This document shows, piece by piece, positions 21,693 through 33,093 of a DNA stretch of 64,000 nucleotides. The position numbers and the translations under genes were made by a program. How positions within the stretch are numbered: the stretch's first letter is position 1; the number at the start of each line of letters is the position of its first letter. Under the pieces are notes generated by a model. The model was given only the letters and a program-made list of their open reading frames with translations, searched no databases and was not told the DNA's origin. The stretch comes from Neurospora tetraspora (Eukaryota > Ascomycota > Sordariomycetes > Sordariales > Sordariaceae), in the NCBI RefSeq assembly GCF_033439725.1, contig NW_026944383.1, positions 3,968,001 to 4,032,000 on the forward strand. The letters run 5' to 3'.

Positions 21693-24413
21693 TCAGTTCT
21701 CCGTCTCGGTCGCATCCTCATACTCCGCCTCCGTCTCCGTGTGGTCGCCCTGATTAGCCTCCTCGTACTCGGTCTGATCGGTTTCCTCCTCGGGGCGAAC
21801 AATCTCGACCGTCGAGTCGCCGATCGAGCGTTGCTCAAGGGTATTTTCGGACTCTGTCTGTGTGGCCTGTCCCTCTGCCTCCTTTTCCGCATAAGGGGGC
21901 GGGGCAAGATTCTCGCCGCCCTCAACCCACACCTTGTTGAGCTCCTTCTCGATCTCCTCACGGCGTGCCTTCCACTTCTCGACCTGCGCAAGACGTTCGC
22001 GAAGATCGTGCAGTTCGCGCTCAACGTGCATCTTCTCGCTTTCAGTACCGATGCGCTGCAGCTCCCACTCGTCGCCCCGCTCACCCATGCCGAGGACCAG
22101 GTTGTACATGTGGTATTTCTTGAGAGAGGCGCGAGTCGAGATGGTAATCAAAGCTGTGAATGAGGGTTAGCGGGAAGTCCTGTTATCAAGGCAGGCGTGA
22201 GTACTTACTGATTCCCTTTTCTTTGCAAGTCTCGTAGAGCAGTCCCTCAACATCGCTGGAAACTGCGCTTGTGCCCTCATCAATGAAGGCATACTGTGGC
22301 TCGTGGTACAGCAGGCGCGCAATGGCAAGTCTCTGCTTCTCACCACCACTCAGAACGTCCTTCCATTCCTTGCGGGTGTCCCAGCCACCTTCACGTTCAG
22401 GCAGGTATCCAAGACGTGCTTGATCGAGGGCGCGCTTCAAGTCGTACTCGTTCTTGCGCTTCTCGCGCATGTCGGCCTCGCCATCAGGGTAGATAACCTG
22501 ATCACGTAGCGTACCGATGCTAAGGTATGGCCGTTGCGGGAGGAACATGATGCCATCCTCGCCGTTGTTCTTCGGTCGGCTCACAAGACCTCTATACACT
22601 GGCCAAAGCCCGGCGATCACTCGCGCAATCGCACTCTTACCCACGCCGTTAGGACCCGATATCTGTGGTGCACGATATGTTAGCTACAGCAATATTGGGG
22701 TCTAATCGCGGGACCAAAACGTACCAGGAGATGCTCGCCGCGACGGACAACCATGGAAAGTGATTCGAGAAGCTCCTCGCCTCCTTGTGGCCACAGCGCA
22801 GGAGCTACAATGGGCACGTTCTCCAGGCGGACACCGTCAAAGCCCTTTTGGATGGTACCCTGTACGTCCGACAACGAGTAGAGTTCGTTTTCGCGACCTC
22901 TGACGTAGTACGCGTCCGCGTGGGCTCTGTGAAGAGTGGAGATGAGTGTATACACGCGACTGGTGTAACCGGCCAACTCTGAAAGGTCTTTGATGGAGTA
23001 CATCATACGACCACCAGCATCGGCAAGTGAGAGCATGAGACGCTTGTTGGTAATGAAGTCCTTCATGCGGGTGCGTTCCCGACCGCCCTTCTCGGCGTGC
23101 TCTGCCTGTTGCTCGCTTGCCCCTCCAAGACCTCCCCAAGCTGGCAGGAAGACTGGAAGGGAAGAGAGAAGATAGCCGTAGGCGCTCCAGCTGTACTTGA
23201 GGATGAAGTCTTCAAGAATATTGTATCTGATCTTGAGCATGTAAATACCCTCCATCCAGTTCTTGAGAGACTTGAATTCCCTGTTCAGGAAGGTCTTCTC
23301 CATCTCGGCGCCACCATAGAAGGCAATCTCCTCTGCGTTTGCGATTAGGCGCGCATGCAGACCTCTAAAGTCACCCTCCTTTCGTCCTTCCACAGCCTTG
23401 AGTTTGCCGAAAGGTGGCGAGAGTCGACGCAGGATGCTAGCCGTCAGGAAGTAGTTGCTCAGGAGACCTGTGAGAGCTAGTGGGCCGAGCGAGCGGTAGA
23501 GTTGATAGTTGAACACGCAGATATCGACAAATGGCTTTCCGAGAGAGGAGTAAAGATTAGCGGCAGCAGCACAGAACAGAGTCAGATCCTGAGTGATGAA
23601 CTGGTCCGCTCCCTGCCCGACTCCACCGTCCAAGTTGGACAGTTTGTAATAGTTGAGGTTATCGTTCAAATACAGGTCGTGGATGTACCGAGTAAGACGG
23701 GTTCGGAAAGCAATCGACACCTTGGACTCGAGGTATTTGATGGTAGCGTTGACATAGGAAGCAAAACCGCCCAGTCCGCACCACTTGACAATACCCAAGA
23801 GGAACTGCTTGCCATTTCCAGCCACTAGATCACGCACAATCTCACCATCTAGGCGGGCAACGACTAGGGAAAGGTAAGTACGGAGCATGAGGAAAATTCC
23901 GTGGCTAACAAGCAAACCAGCCTCCTTGCTTTTCCATCGTGGAACCATGATGCTCATCAGGCTAAGGAACTGATGGAGGAAGGCAAGATTAAGGCCGGGT
24001 TTCGTCTGAGCCGAAGGGACATGACCGTCGCCGAGACCTGAGACCCTTGGGGGGTTCAGGAACAGACGTCTGTGGGCCTCGAAGGTGAGCGGCTTCGTGC
24101 TATGGATAACGACCTTGGAAGTGCCGTCCTTGTAGGGGACATAAATAGTCCTCGATCCGTCCTTGTTGTGCAACCATGAGTTGGTGCGCACCAGTTTCCG
24201 GCCTTGCTCCCTATCCTCGCGTCTGCGCTTCCACCATCTCCGCGTACCCTCGCCAGATAATATGATGGATGTCGCAAGTGCAAGGGTCGCGAGAAGACGT
24301 GTCGTCCTGGTTGTCGTCTTCAGTTTGGAGCGGATGAGTTCGGTGTATTTGTTGATGAAGGACGCGATGGCCTCTTCGGCCGCGGAGCCTCGTAGGGTTG
24401 ATTGCGCCGCCAT
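21693..24413 (-). CDS. pxa1: Peroxisomal ABC half-transporter, PXA/ABCD family
   Basis: Three exons (24413-22725, 22662-22209, 22153-21693) give 867 residues; introns are 62 and 55 nt. N-terminal half: ABC_membrane_2 type transmembrane domain with FEAHRRLFLNPPRVSGL, LNDNLNYYKLSNLDG and the ABCD-specific EAA-like motif NAEEIAFYGG near residue 356. C-terminal half: nucleotide-binding domain with Walker A GPNGVGKS (566-573), Q-loop FLPQRPYL, signature LSGGEKQ (667-673) and Walker B ending FIDEGTSAVS (Asp691-Glu692). Intron 1 falls just before Walker A. Such half-transporters pair (Pxa1/Pxa2) in the peroxisomal membrane to import long-chain acyl-CoA for beta-oxidation. A final acidic tail of roughly 130 residues, with a coiled-coil-like segment (VEKWKARREEIEKELNKVW), extends beyond the minimal NBD as in Pxa1. 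Pxa1 is favoured over Pxa2 on length, but the partner gene is not in the window. Confidence 0.92.
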
Positions 24414-27400
24414 GATGTCGCTGGGCGTCGCCAGGCGTCGCCGGCTTCCACTTCAGGTCTTATCTGTCCCGATCGATCCTCGGGGATCAACAGCCAACAC
24501 TTGCCCTTAGCATCCGGGTCAAAACAAATCACGCGCGGCTGGGCGCAATATGATATGGGCGCAATATGATATAGGCGATGCGATGATTGCGCTTCGTGTG
24601 GTATCGAGGGAAATTCGCTTCAGCGATATGGTGACGGCGGGGGATCGCGTGTTGTTGAGGTTGGGCTTGGATGTGGAAGAACGAATAATCAATGGGGACC
24701 TGAAGGCGAGAAGGAACGGTTGATTACACTACTGTACAGACTGATACGATGCCGACAGGATGATGACGGATCCGAAAACTGGTTGAATGCCGTGTCCAGG
24801 CAAATGATGGTTAGCATGGCGGCCGACAGTAGCATGGCCGTCGGGTGGCATGTGATCGATACACTGAATGACCCCCCAGGCGGTGTTTCGACTGCGAACA
24901 TTCCGAGGCCAAAAGTCTCCAGTGAGCCAATGAGAGGCGGTCATTCCACCAGCAAAGAGCAACGTCATCACCTGCATCGGTTTCAAAGTCCCACTGTTGT
25001 CCTGGGGAAAGCTGGGGAAGCCCTCTGGACTCCTGGAGCACGGGCCATCTCCCCGGGTTCTCCATTGTCCAGGCACGAGCTGTCAAAGGTTCGTCGGCAA
25101 TCTTCGCCCTGTGTTGAGTTTCTCCTAATCTGGTTCTCCTGTCTTCTCCCACTTGTCACTTGAAATGAACTTTTCTGCCAGAGAGTGGGTGTTGCAACAA
25201 AACAACAAGCTCACACCCACGGTTAGTTAGGTCCGATATATCAAAGAGTCCATCTTGACAAATTCGCTCCAACATCACGTCTCTGAGTGTTTCCGTGTTA
25301 CTTGAGCGAAGACGGGGCAACCCTAACAAGAGCCAAAGAACTTGAGATGGAAGTTCGAGAGAAGCAGTGGAGGAGCTTCCAACCCCACGATGATAGGACA
25401 TCACCATCGGTTCCAAGGACTTGGTTTTTGGCCTCTTTTTCTGGCCTGGCTTGCTTGCCGTCACTGCTTGCTTGGGACCGGGAGTACGCAGCTTGCTTGG
25501 GTAACCAGCGCCCTATTTGCGGACCATGGCCCTGCGTTTGACCTCATGCTCACGTTGTTGCGGCTTCTATTTGGAGTGCTGGACGGGGACGGTATCGATT
25601 CCCGTAGGCGGATCTCGCAAGAGCTTATGGTTTCAACCCGCGCTCTCCGCGTCAGGTACCGAAGGTCAGGTACGCATGCAGAAAGGGGGTGAAGATGCGC
25701 ACACGGCTTCGAGACTCCTTGGCTGCTTTGATTTTTAAGACTTGTTGGGGCAATGGAACGAGTTGGCGAGCAACAGGACTCCAAAGCAAAGCGCCTTTGA
25801 TTCTCCTTTGTATGAATTGGCCATCCGACAATCCGCACTCGTCAATCCTCCAACAGCTCGAATTCATAGCGGATCCAAAAGCTCCCTGCGGTCTTCGGCG
25901 TGGACTACTGTGCATAGAAGCTCTTTATTAAAGTGGACAAGACTGTGACGAGCTAGACGGCGGCCGATGTGAGTGGTCACGGATCACCACAGCGCATGGT
26001 CCCGGATCCAACCCATCACTGTAACGGGCGCCAACATGGCCAATCACGAGGCCCAGTTGCAGCTCCCAAGCTCTTTTGGCTCTGGAACGGTCGCTGCCAA
26101 CTGGGGCTGCTCAGGGCTGGGCGAGGTCCAGCATCCCCGGGCCGAGGAATGCGGATGACAGAAGGGGCACCCAGCATGCTGCAAGGCGAGTGTGGGTTGA
26201 TTTGTCTGTTGATGGAGCCGTGGAGGCTACTGTGGACTCTGACACCTGGGTTGCCCTGGAGAGCATCGTGAGAGCCAGCGAGTTGAGTGTCGACATCGAA
26301 GGGAGTTATTCGGTGGTGGAGAGCTTGTTTTTGAATCTGATGACAGGGGCAATGGAGATTGGGCCCTCTATGCAATGTCTATATGGCAAAATGTCAGCAG
26401 AAATACCACTCGTTCATGAAGCATTTCCGATACGTGCGCTTCCTTGTTAGCCTTGTGTTTCTTATGGAGATGCACTCATAAAGCGGTGCCCTGGCATTGG
26501 ATCCGTGGAAAAAAAGAATGGAGCCTGCCTCTTTACCCCTACCATCCTTATTAAGGAGCCTCACTGGCTAGAGAGATTTGAGACCAGAACCAGGTCGATT
26601 CTCTTATTACTTGCTATAAAGCTTTGAGTGCGCGACAACCTGGGTGGATACTCTTCTCTTCTCGCCAATTGAAGAGATCCCGTCCTCCAACGTCTTTGAG
26701 GTTGTAACAACTGCTCAGTGTATACAGACGTAACAGGGCCCGCGTAACTGCTCAAAAGTCACCAACAGGTCAAAGCACACAAGACATTTGAGGGCGGTCA
26801 ACAACAATGTGGAAAGCTGACCTTTGCTCCAGGCTGCCAGTAACGTTGCCAGGTGGTAGCTCCAGGCCAGGGCAGGGGAGCAGAGGACACAGTCGCACGG
26901 CCATGGAGGTGAACAGGGTATGTCGCGGAAATTTGACGGGACTGCTTGACTGACAACCTAGCTATGCCTAGCATTGATGGGAGATAAGGCGCCCATGGAT
27001 GAGATGAGCCTTTCGGGGGGAACAATTGACAGCCTCAAGGAACGGGACGGGAGTCCATTGGGTTCCTTGGGTTCCACCGATGTCTGACAGTCAGCACGTT
27101 CCGCCATCATAGAGGTAGCTATTATCGACTTCAATTGAACCGTTGATAGGTGAGCTCGGAGCCTTGGGTGAGAGAAGTCAGCGTGAAGACACAAGGTGTC
27201 GTCCAATACAGAGGTTAGCGTATGCGCGGGAGCTCTGCCGGGGCATGTTGACTTTCAGACGGGGCCATGCTGAATTCCTTTGAACATGATCCGACGGAAA
27301 TTGGGTGCTGGGCACTTCCACTTCTACTACCTTCATATATCGATACTCTATGGAGATATCACCATGTTGAAAGTTGACTCCCCACGGCCCAGCTTGGGAC

Positions 27401-28749
27401 AATAAAAGCCCCCGTTAAGCCCAAAGGCTTCTAGATCCAAGAAAGAACGTCGAATGAGAAAGACGAAACCAAGAAACCAAAACCAACTGTAACAGAAAAA
27501 AAAAAAGGAGAGTGAGGTGGGTGGGCAGCAGCAAACATAACGAGGGACCCTCCATCCGTACGACGTGCAGCAGCGGGACTGCATGAATTTAGCGGCTGCA
27601 GGTCGTTGTGGGTACTTTGTGGGTGCAGAGAGCCGATGGACTGTGTTAGCGCATTTCTTGTTCCATGCCAATGTCCACCACTAAAATTGCATGGCCAGCT
27701 ATCCCATCCTATCCTGCCGCACTGCGCAGGGCCGTACCGGCGTCGCCTGGTGGTCACTCGGTCGCTGGCTAATCTCTTCGGGGCAATCCACTAATCCTCT
27801 CTCGTCGCATCCGCTCCCCATCGTCCTCTCTGCGCCGTGAACAATCCCAGAAGCGACCCCATCACCTTTAAAGTCAATCATCTCGCTTGCGCTCTCACAA
27901 CCTCCAGCTTTTGATACGCCCTTCTTTCCCTCTTTTCTGCATCTGCCCGACCTCCGGCCCGTCCACCACGTCGCCGCCGTTTCTCCTTCTTTGGCCCGCC
28001 CGTTTTGGTCCTCGATTCCTCGATATCCCTTCTTGATTATTTTTCTGCCCTTCTAGGTTCCGGGTCCTTGAGGTTTCTGGCTAATCAAGCACGCAAGACG
28101 TGCCCGTGTGTGTCCGTCTTTCTGGTCGACCACCTCGCTGCCGACACACCCCCGACCCTTTCGGCCTCCGCGCGCCAATTTTCCCACCTGCAACGACAGT
28201 CGCGGCCGGAATCAGCGTTGTCGCGATTATTATTTTTTACTTTTTGCCGAACTTCGAAAGCCTGTCGCCTACCTACCGACCAGACGTTTCAGACCCGTTA
28301 AGGAGTTGGCTGCCACTCGACAACGTTCAGAGCCTCCAAGGGCTAATACCTACTCTGCCGACCGAAGGGTAGGATAGGGGTTGGGCCTTAGATTGGCGAA
28401 AGCTGGATTCAGTTGCAAACTAGAGGTTGGTGACTTTTTCACTTTCTACAATTCCCATTGCAATCCAAGGTTCCGGACAGTTCGTTTCACATTGTTGTTC
28501 CTGTCTCGCTGGCTGCCTCCGTCGCTGCTTGCCCTCCACGTTGCCACTGATCGCATCGCACTGCCCCCAATCCCCAATTGATTGGTGCTGCAAGGCTGTC
28601 AACGGGTCTCGTCTGCCTCACTATCCAAACCCAACCAGCCGCAAACTTCAGCTCCTACTACGACGCAATTACCAAGACCACGCGCTGATAGCTTTGCGTT
28701 GGGTGTTCAGACGTTCATTTTCTATCCGAAATAAAAGATACCCTTCAAG
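24414..28749. promoter_or_regulatory. Long divergent intergenic region
   Basis: A 4.3-kb region between divergent start codons of the ABC transporter and the Psr1-type phosphatase. I could not assign any protein or RNA gene, although several frames of 100-125 codons are open. The last 700 nt or so (about 28000-28749) are pyrimidine-rich (TTCTTTCC-like runs) and look like the long 5' leader of the phosphatase gene, with several upstream ATGs. A noncoding transcript or very small spliced gene cannot be excluded. Confidence 0.4.
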
Positions 28750-30365
28750 ATGGCATTGAGCGCGGACGACACAACCCTATCAGCCCCTGGCAGTTCAAAG
28801 GAAATGCGGACCCACGACGATGCAGTGGCAACCAAAAGAGGTAGCGACCGCCTACTTGTGACCTTGCGATTCACATTCATGATGAAGGAGACTTTCAATT
28901 CTCATACAGTACAAATGGGCTAATTGGCGGCTTCACAGGCGACCGTGATAGTATCGGTGGACACTCGAGAAATTCAAGAAGCAGTATGTTAGGACTAACC
29001 CAGGATCGCAACCCATTTATTAACCAGTTATGTACAGGAACACGAGCAACCGCAGCCATGAGCAACTCGAACCCGGTAGCGCCCAAGAAGAAGAAGGGTG
29101 GCTTCCTCGCCATCTTTGGCTGCTGCGGCGTGCCTGATGATGCGAACGGCCTCGATACCCCAGTGCCAAGCCATAAGCTCGACAAGATTCCCCCTAGGCC
29201 GGCGACCGCGAGCAGGAGAACAGCAACCCCATCCGAGCAACCCACTGCGAGCAAGAGTCAGTTGTTTGAGAAGGAACCAGTTCAGCAATCGCAGCCGACC
29301 CAAGAACAGTCGAAGAACGGGAAGCGGGTATCAGGAACGAGTACTCAGGATCAGTCGACAGTTGGCGAAAGGGATGGAGAGTCAAAGCAGACAACAATCG
29401 TTGGCCCCGGCTCAAGTAGCCCGCTGGCATCGGTAGAGCCGCCACAGCAGACCAACAAGGAAGTGGAGGTGGTTGAGGAGGTGGTCAATGAGAAGGATGA
29501 GAAAGGGGACGTGCAAATGCCTGATGCTGCCGAAGAATCACAACAGGCTTCACATGCGGCCGATGCCACGACTGAGGAATCGTACACCAACCTCCCTCCT
29601 CCACCTCCGGGCCCGATTCCCGCAGTTCCAACTGCACCAACAAGCGGCGCGCTAATTGAGAGCCCTCCCGTATTTCCTCCCGACCAACCTCAGAAGTTCC
29701 TACTCCCCCCTCAAGCACCTGAGTTCAAGGGCAAGAAGTGCCTTGTTCTTGATTTGGATGAAACCCTCGTGCACAGCTCCTTCAAGGTTAGTTCTGCACC
29801 CATCTCCCTGTTTCCTAGTTCGCTTGTTGACTGATTGAATTACAGATCCTCCATCAGGCCGACTTCACGATACCCGTTGAAATCGAAGGCAACTACCATA
29901 ATGTCTATGTCATCAAGCGGCCAGGTGTAGATCAGTTCATGAAGAGAGTTGGCGAGCTTTACGAAGTTGTTGTCTTCACTGCATCGGTTTCCAAGGTACG
30001 TGAAATGGAATCCTCTGAAAGCTTTTGGCAACTCAAATACTAATGATGCTCAGTACGGTGATCCGCTGCTGGACCAGTTGGACATCCACAACGTTGTCCA
30101 CCATCGTCTTTTCCGCGAGAGTTGCTACAACCATCAAGGAAACTACGTCAAAGACCTGTCCCAGGTTGGACGCGACCTCAAAGACACCATTATCATCGAT
30201 AACTCGCCAACCTCGTATATCTTCCACCCCCAGCACGCCGTGCCAATCAGCAGTTGGTTTTCGGATGCACATGACAACGAGCTATTGGACCTCATTCCCG
30301 TTCTGGAAGACCTTGCCGGTGCCAACGTGCAAGACGTTAGCATGGTCTTGGACGTCACTCTTTGA
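28750..30365 (+). CDS. psr1: Psr1-type HAD phosphatase (NIF/SCP family)
   Basis: Five exons (28750-28840, 28939-28983, 29038-29786, 29846-29995, 30054-30365) encode 448 residues. The first two tiny exons supply a polar N-terminus (GGHSRNSRS). Exon 3 gives [15 protein letters not shown], a basic patch followed by a Cys pair at about 74-75, possibly palmitoylated. A long Gln/Ser/Glu-rich linker and a Pro-rich run come next. The FCP1/NIF homology domain begins [17 protein letters not shown], with the HAD nucleophile motif DLDET at 284-288, and continues with [31 protein letters not shown] and [14 protein letters not shown], which holds the second-site Asp-Asn. In yeast Psr1/Psr2 are plasma-membrane phosphatases needed for the sodium stress response with Whi2; relatives dephosphorylate the RNA polymerase II CTD. 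Membrane attachment here is inferred from the Cys pair. Confidence 0.93.
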
Positions 30366-32485
30366 AGTGTTCAACTTGACTGCTTTCCGTTTTGATCATA
30401 CAACACCTCGTGGATGTATGGCCCAAAGCCAACTGATTGCGGGGTGTTTTGGTTCATATTTGTCTCAAGCAAAAAGGCGCAAATGCGTCATACTGTCTAA
30501 TCATCTAAATATGGCATGGCGGGTTTCACAGACATAACTGTTTGGTTACGACCCCGCCTTCCAGATCCAAGAGGTTGCGGCCGATCCAAATGGCGGCCCG
30601 TTGCATATGAAGGGATATGCACAGCATTATCGCTCTTGTGCCTGGTCACTCCGGGCTCCGTGAACCGAAAAGGGCGGGAGAAAGTGCTGATGGGTCCGGC
30701 ATAATTCGAGAATCAATCTGAAAAGAACGGGCTTTGAGGATTGCCGGCTTGGTGCGGCCCAGTGTGAAGCGTAAAAGCCATCCATACACAGCGACGTCCC
30801 TGTCAGAACGACGGGCTTCCATTATCGAGCGGGAGGGGGAAGGGGGAAGGGAAGAGATGGATGGAGCATCACCCAGTACCATTATTTCTTGTTCCGAGCT
30901 GCCAGCGGAGGAACGGTGTTGTACTGTGGTTGGTTTGTCTTGCCTGTCAGCGGGCGCAAAGTTCTTGCTTAGCGCGCACATACACCCGAGTACTTGTAGG
31001 GTGTTTATAGTGTTGTTTTCTTTTGTCAGCTTTTTGTCCTCTTATCATGTGTCCTCCCCGTTTCTCATCTTCTTCTTCTCCCATCGGGCTTCTCTTCTAA
31101 TTCCCCCTTACTCATAGGCACACTGTTCTTTGTCATAACATGTATATCAATGGGTGTTTCGATTGCTCGCTCCTTGCTGGCTCGGAGGGATAAAAAAGAC
31201 AACAGCATCTGGCATCCCGTTATGCCTCAGAAATACCCACGCTACTCAATTGATCGAACCAGTTACCGACTCTCTTCATGATTCGCTTCTCAGTGGATAG
31301 ACCGATGCGTTATCAATTGGCCGCCAGGATTTATGTGGCAGTGGTTTGGATCAAAGGTGCAGACAAGAGCATGGAGAAACTGGGCGACGCCTTTCTTCGG
31401 CAGGAAGCATCGCACCCATTGCGGGTGAATGGTGTCGTTCCGCCCACCTCAACTGTTAGAACTTACACCCCAAGTTACCATCAAAGAAGTACCAGTATCA
31501 AAAAATCTACTTAAAGAAAAGATCGACATCGGCATTCCCGTGTAGTGAAGAGTCCTGTTAACAAACTCCTGAGAGAGAGACAGAGCAATCGAAAGCGAAA
31601 ATGGAAGGTTAACGCGACCAAAGTGCTATGCAGTAGAGCTCCCGTCAAGTCAGCCCGCAAAGCCTCCTCGTATAGTCTTCTCAATTCGCAATGGTGACTT
31701 GCCCGGTTAAAGCCGCTTTTTGCATATCCCTCTGGGTCCGGTTTCTTAGGTAGCAGAAGTAAATATCCGTCCTCATAAGCATCATTCTCTTCGACTTGAG
31801 GTAGAGCCTCATATATAATATATATACCGCTCCATCGCTCGCATGCACCTTGTTGAAGCAGGAACCTCATGTTGAGCTGATGGCGATGGGGACCACGACC
31901 ACTGCAGCAATGCAAGGGGCAGGGGACCCTGACAACGTTGCTTGGCATTTGCACCCGAAATCCGGGGATTTGAAGAACGCCCCCACAGTTCATCTTGGGC
32001 CCAGATCCGTCCGTCTCAACCCTGCAGGAGCGACAAGGGAGCCACTCAGGTACCGTGTACCTTGCGAACTTGCCCCAGAAGGTGCACAAAAGCGCAGCTT
32101 CCACCTGGGACCCACCAAATTGTGCGTGTTCGGCAGACGGCGGAATGAAATTGCGGCCCAAGCTCTCACTTGCCTGCCCTGGCGAGCGGCGAACCCAGCC
32201 TTGGAGCTTGGCTCGCTTGGTCCGGGCGGGCAAGCGATCTTTCCAAACCGTGGCCTCAATTGGAAGCACAGACCAAGCTCTTGATTATTAGGGGGACCCG
32301 TGGAACTACAAGGTACGCATCTCCCAAAGCTTCCACCATTGAATTACGGCCACGATCATCACCACCACCACTATCTACGCGACGACGATTTATAGCGTGA
32401 AGGACACTTTAGATACCCTCCTTCACCACTCCATTCTCTTTTCTGCTCTTTGCACCTTAATCCTCTTTTAATATCTTCTGTCACA
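30366..32485. other. Intergenic, psr1 to sec61-beta
   Basis: A 2.1-kb gap between two plus-strand genes. A 252-codon open frame on the minus strand (31511-32269) has no recognisable domain and overlaps other open frames, so it is not called. The last 100 nt are pyrimidine-rich (CTTTTCTGCTCTTTG) and form the likely Sec61-beta leader. A short AT stretch (ATATATAATATATATAC, about 31810-31826) is present. Confidence 0.45.
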
Positions 32486-33093
32486 ATGGTACGTTCTTCA
32501 AGTCTACAACAGCTAGCTTCCCTGCTATTATGCTATTGTGATCACAACGGCATCATACCATCAGCTTTCAACCATATTCTGTTGCTTGCTGGTCGTTTGG
32601 GGAAATAAGTGACAACATAACTAACGATGCATCTTAAAACAGTCTTCTCCTCGTGCCTCCTCCCCCTCCTCCGCGCCCGCTGGCCCTGCCGGTGTTAGCT
32701 CTGCGCGCCCCTCCTCGCCTCCTCCCCCGGGCGGTGCCCGTACCGCCATCCGTCGCCGTGCCGCTGCCGACCAGAAGGAGAAGATTGCCAATGCTCGCCC
32801 CAACAGCACGCGCGCCGCTGGCGCCGGTGGCTCCAGCAGCACCATGCTCCGTCTCTACACCGATGAGAGCCCCGGCCTCAAGGTCGACCCCGTTGTCGTC
32901 CTGGTCCTGTCGCTGGTCTTCATCTTCAGCGTTGTTGCTCTTCACAGTACGTTTAGCCCGTCTCATCTCTTGGGGAACGCCCTGCGGTTTTCTTGTCCAC
33001 GGGGTTCCCTAGACAGATAAACAGCAATGAACATGGCTAACATACCTCTCTTTTCTAGTCATCGCCAAGATCACCCGCAAGTTCTCCAGCTAA
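32486..33093 (+). CDS. sbh1: Sec61 translocon beta subunit (Sbh1)
   Basis: Three exons (32486-32488, 32643-32946, 33059-33093) encode 113 residues. The first coding exon is only the ATG, followed at once by a GTACGT donor; introns are 154 and 112 nt. The product has a Ser/Pro/Ala-rich cytosolic N-terminus, then [16 protein letters not shown], the family block [18 protein letters not shown], and one C-terminal transmembrane helix ([17 protein letters not shown]) ending [10 protein letters not shown]. It is therefore a tail-anchored ER membrane protein. Sec61-beta supports co-translational protein translocation, contacts the signal recognition particle receptor and interacts with the exocyst. 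The helix is split by intron 2 close to its lumenal end. Confidence 0.96.

Noticed and set aside
31511-32269. 252-codon minus-strand open frame
   Set aside because: No domain recognised; the same GC-rich stretch is open in several other frames on both strands, pointing to composition rather than coding.
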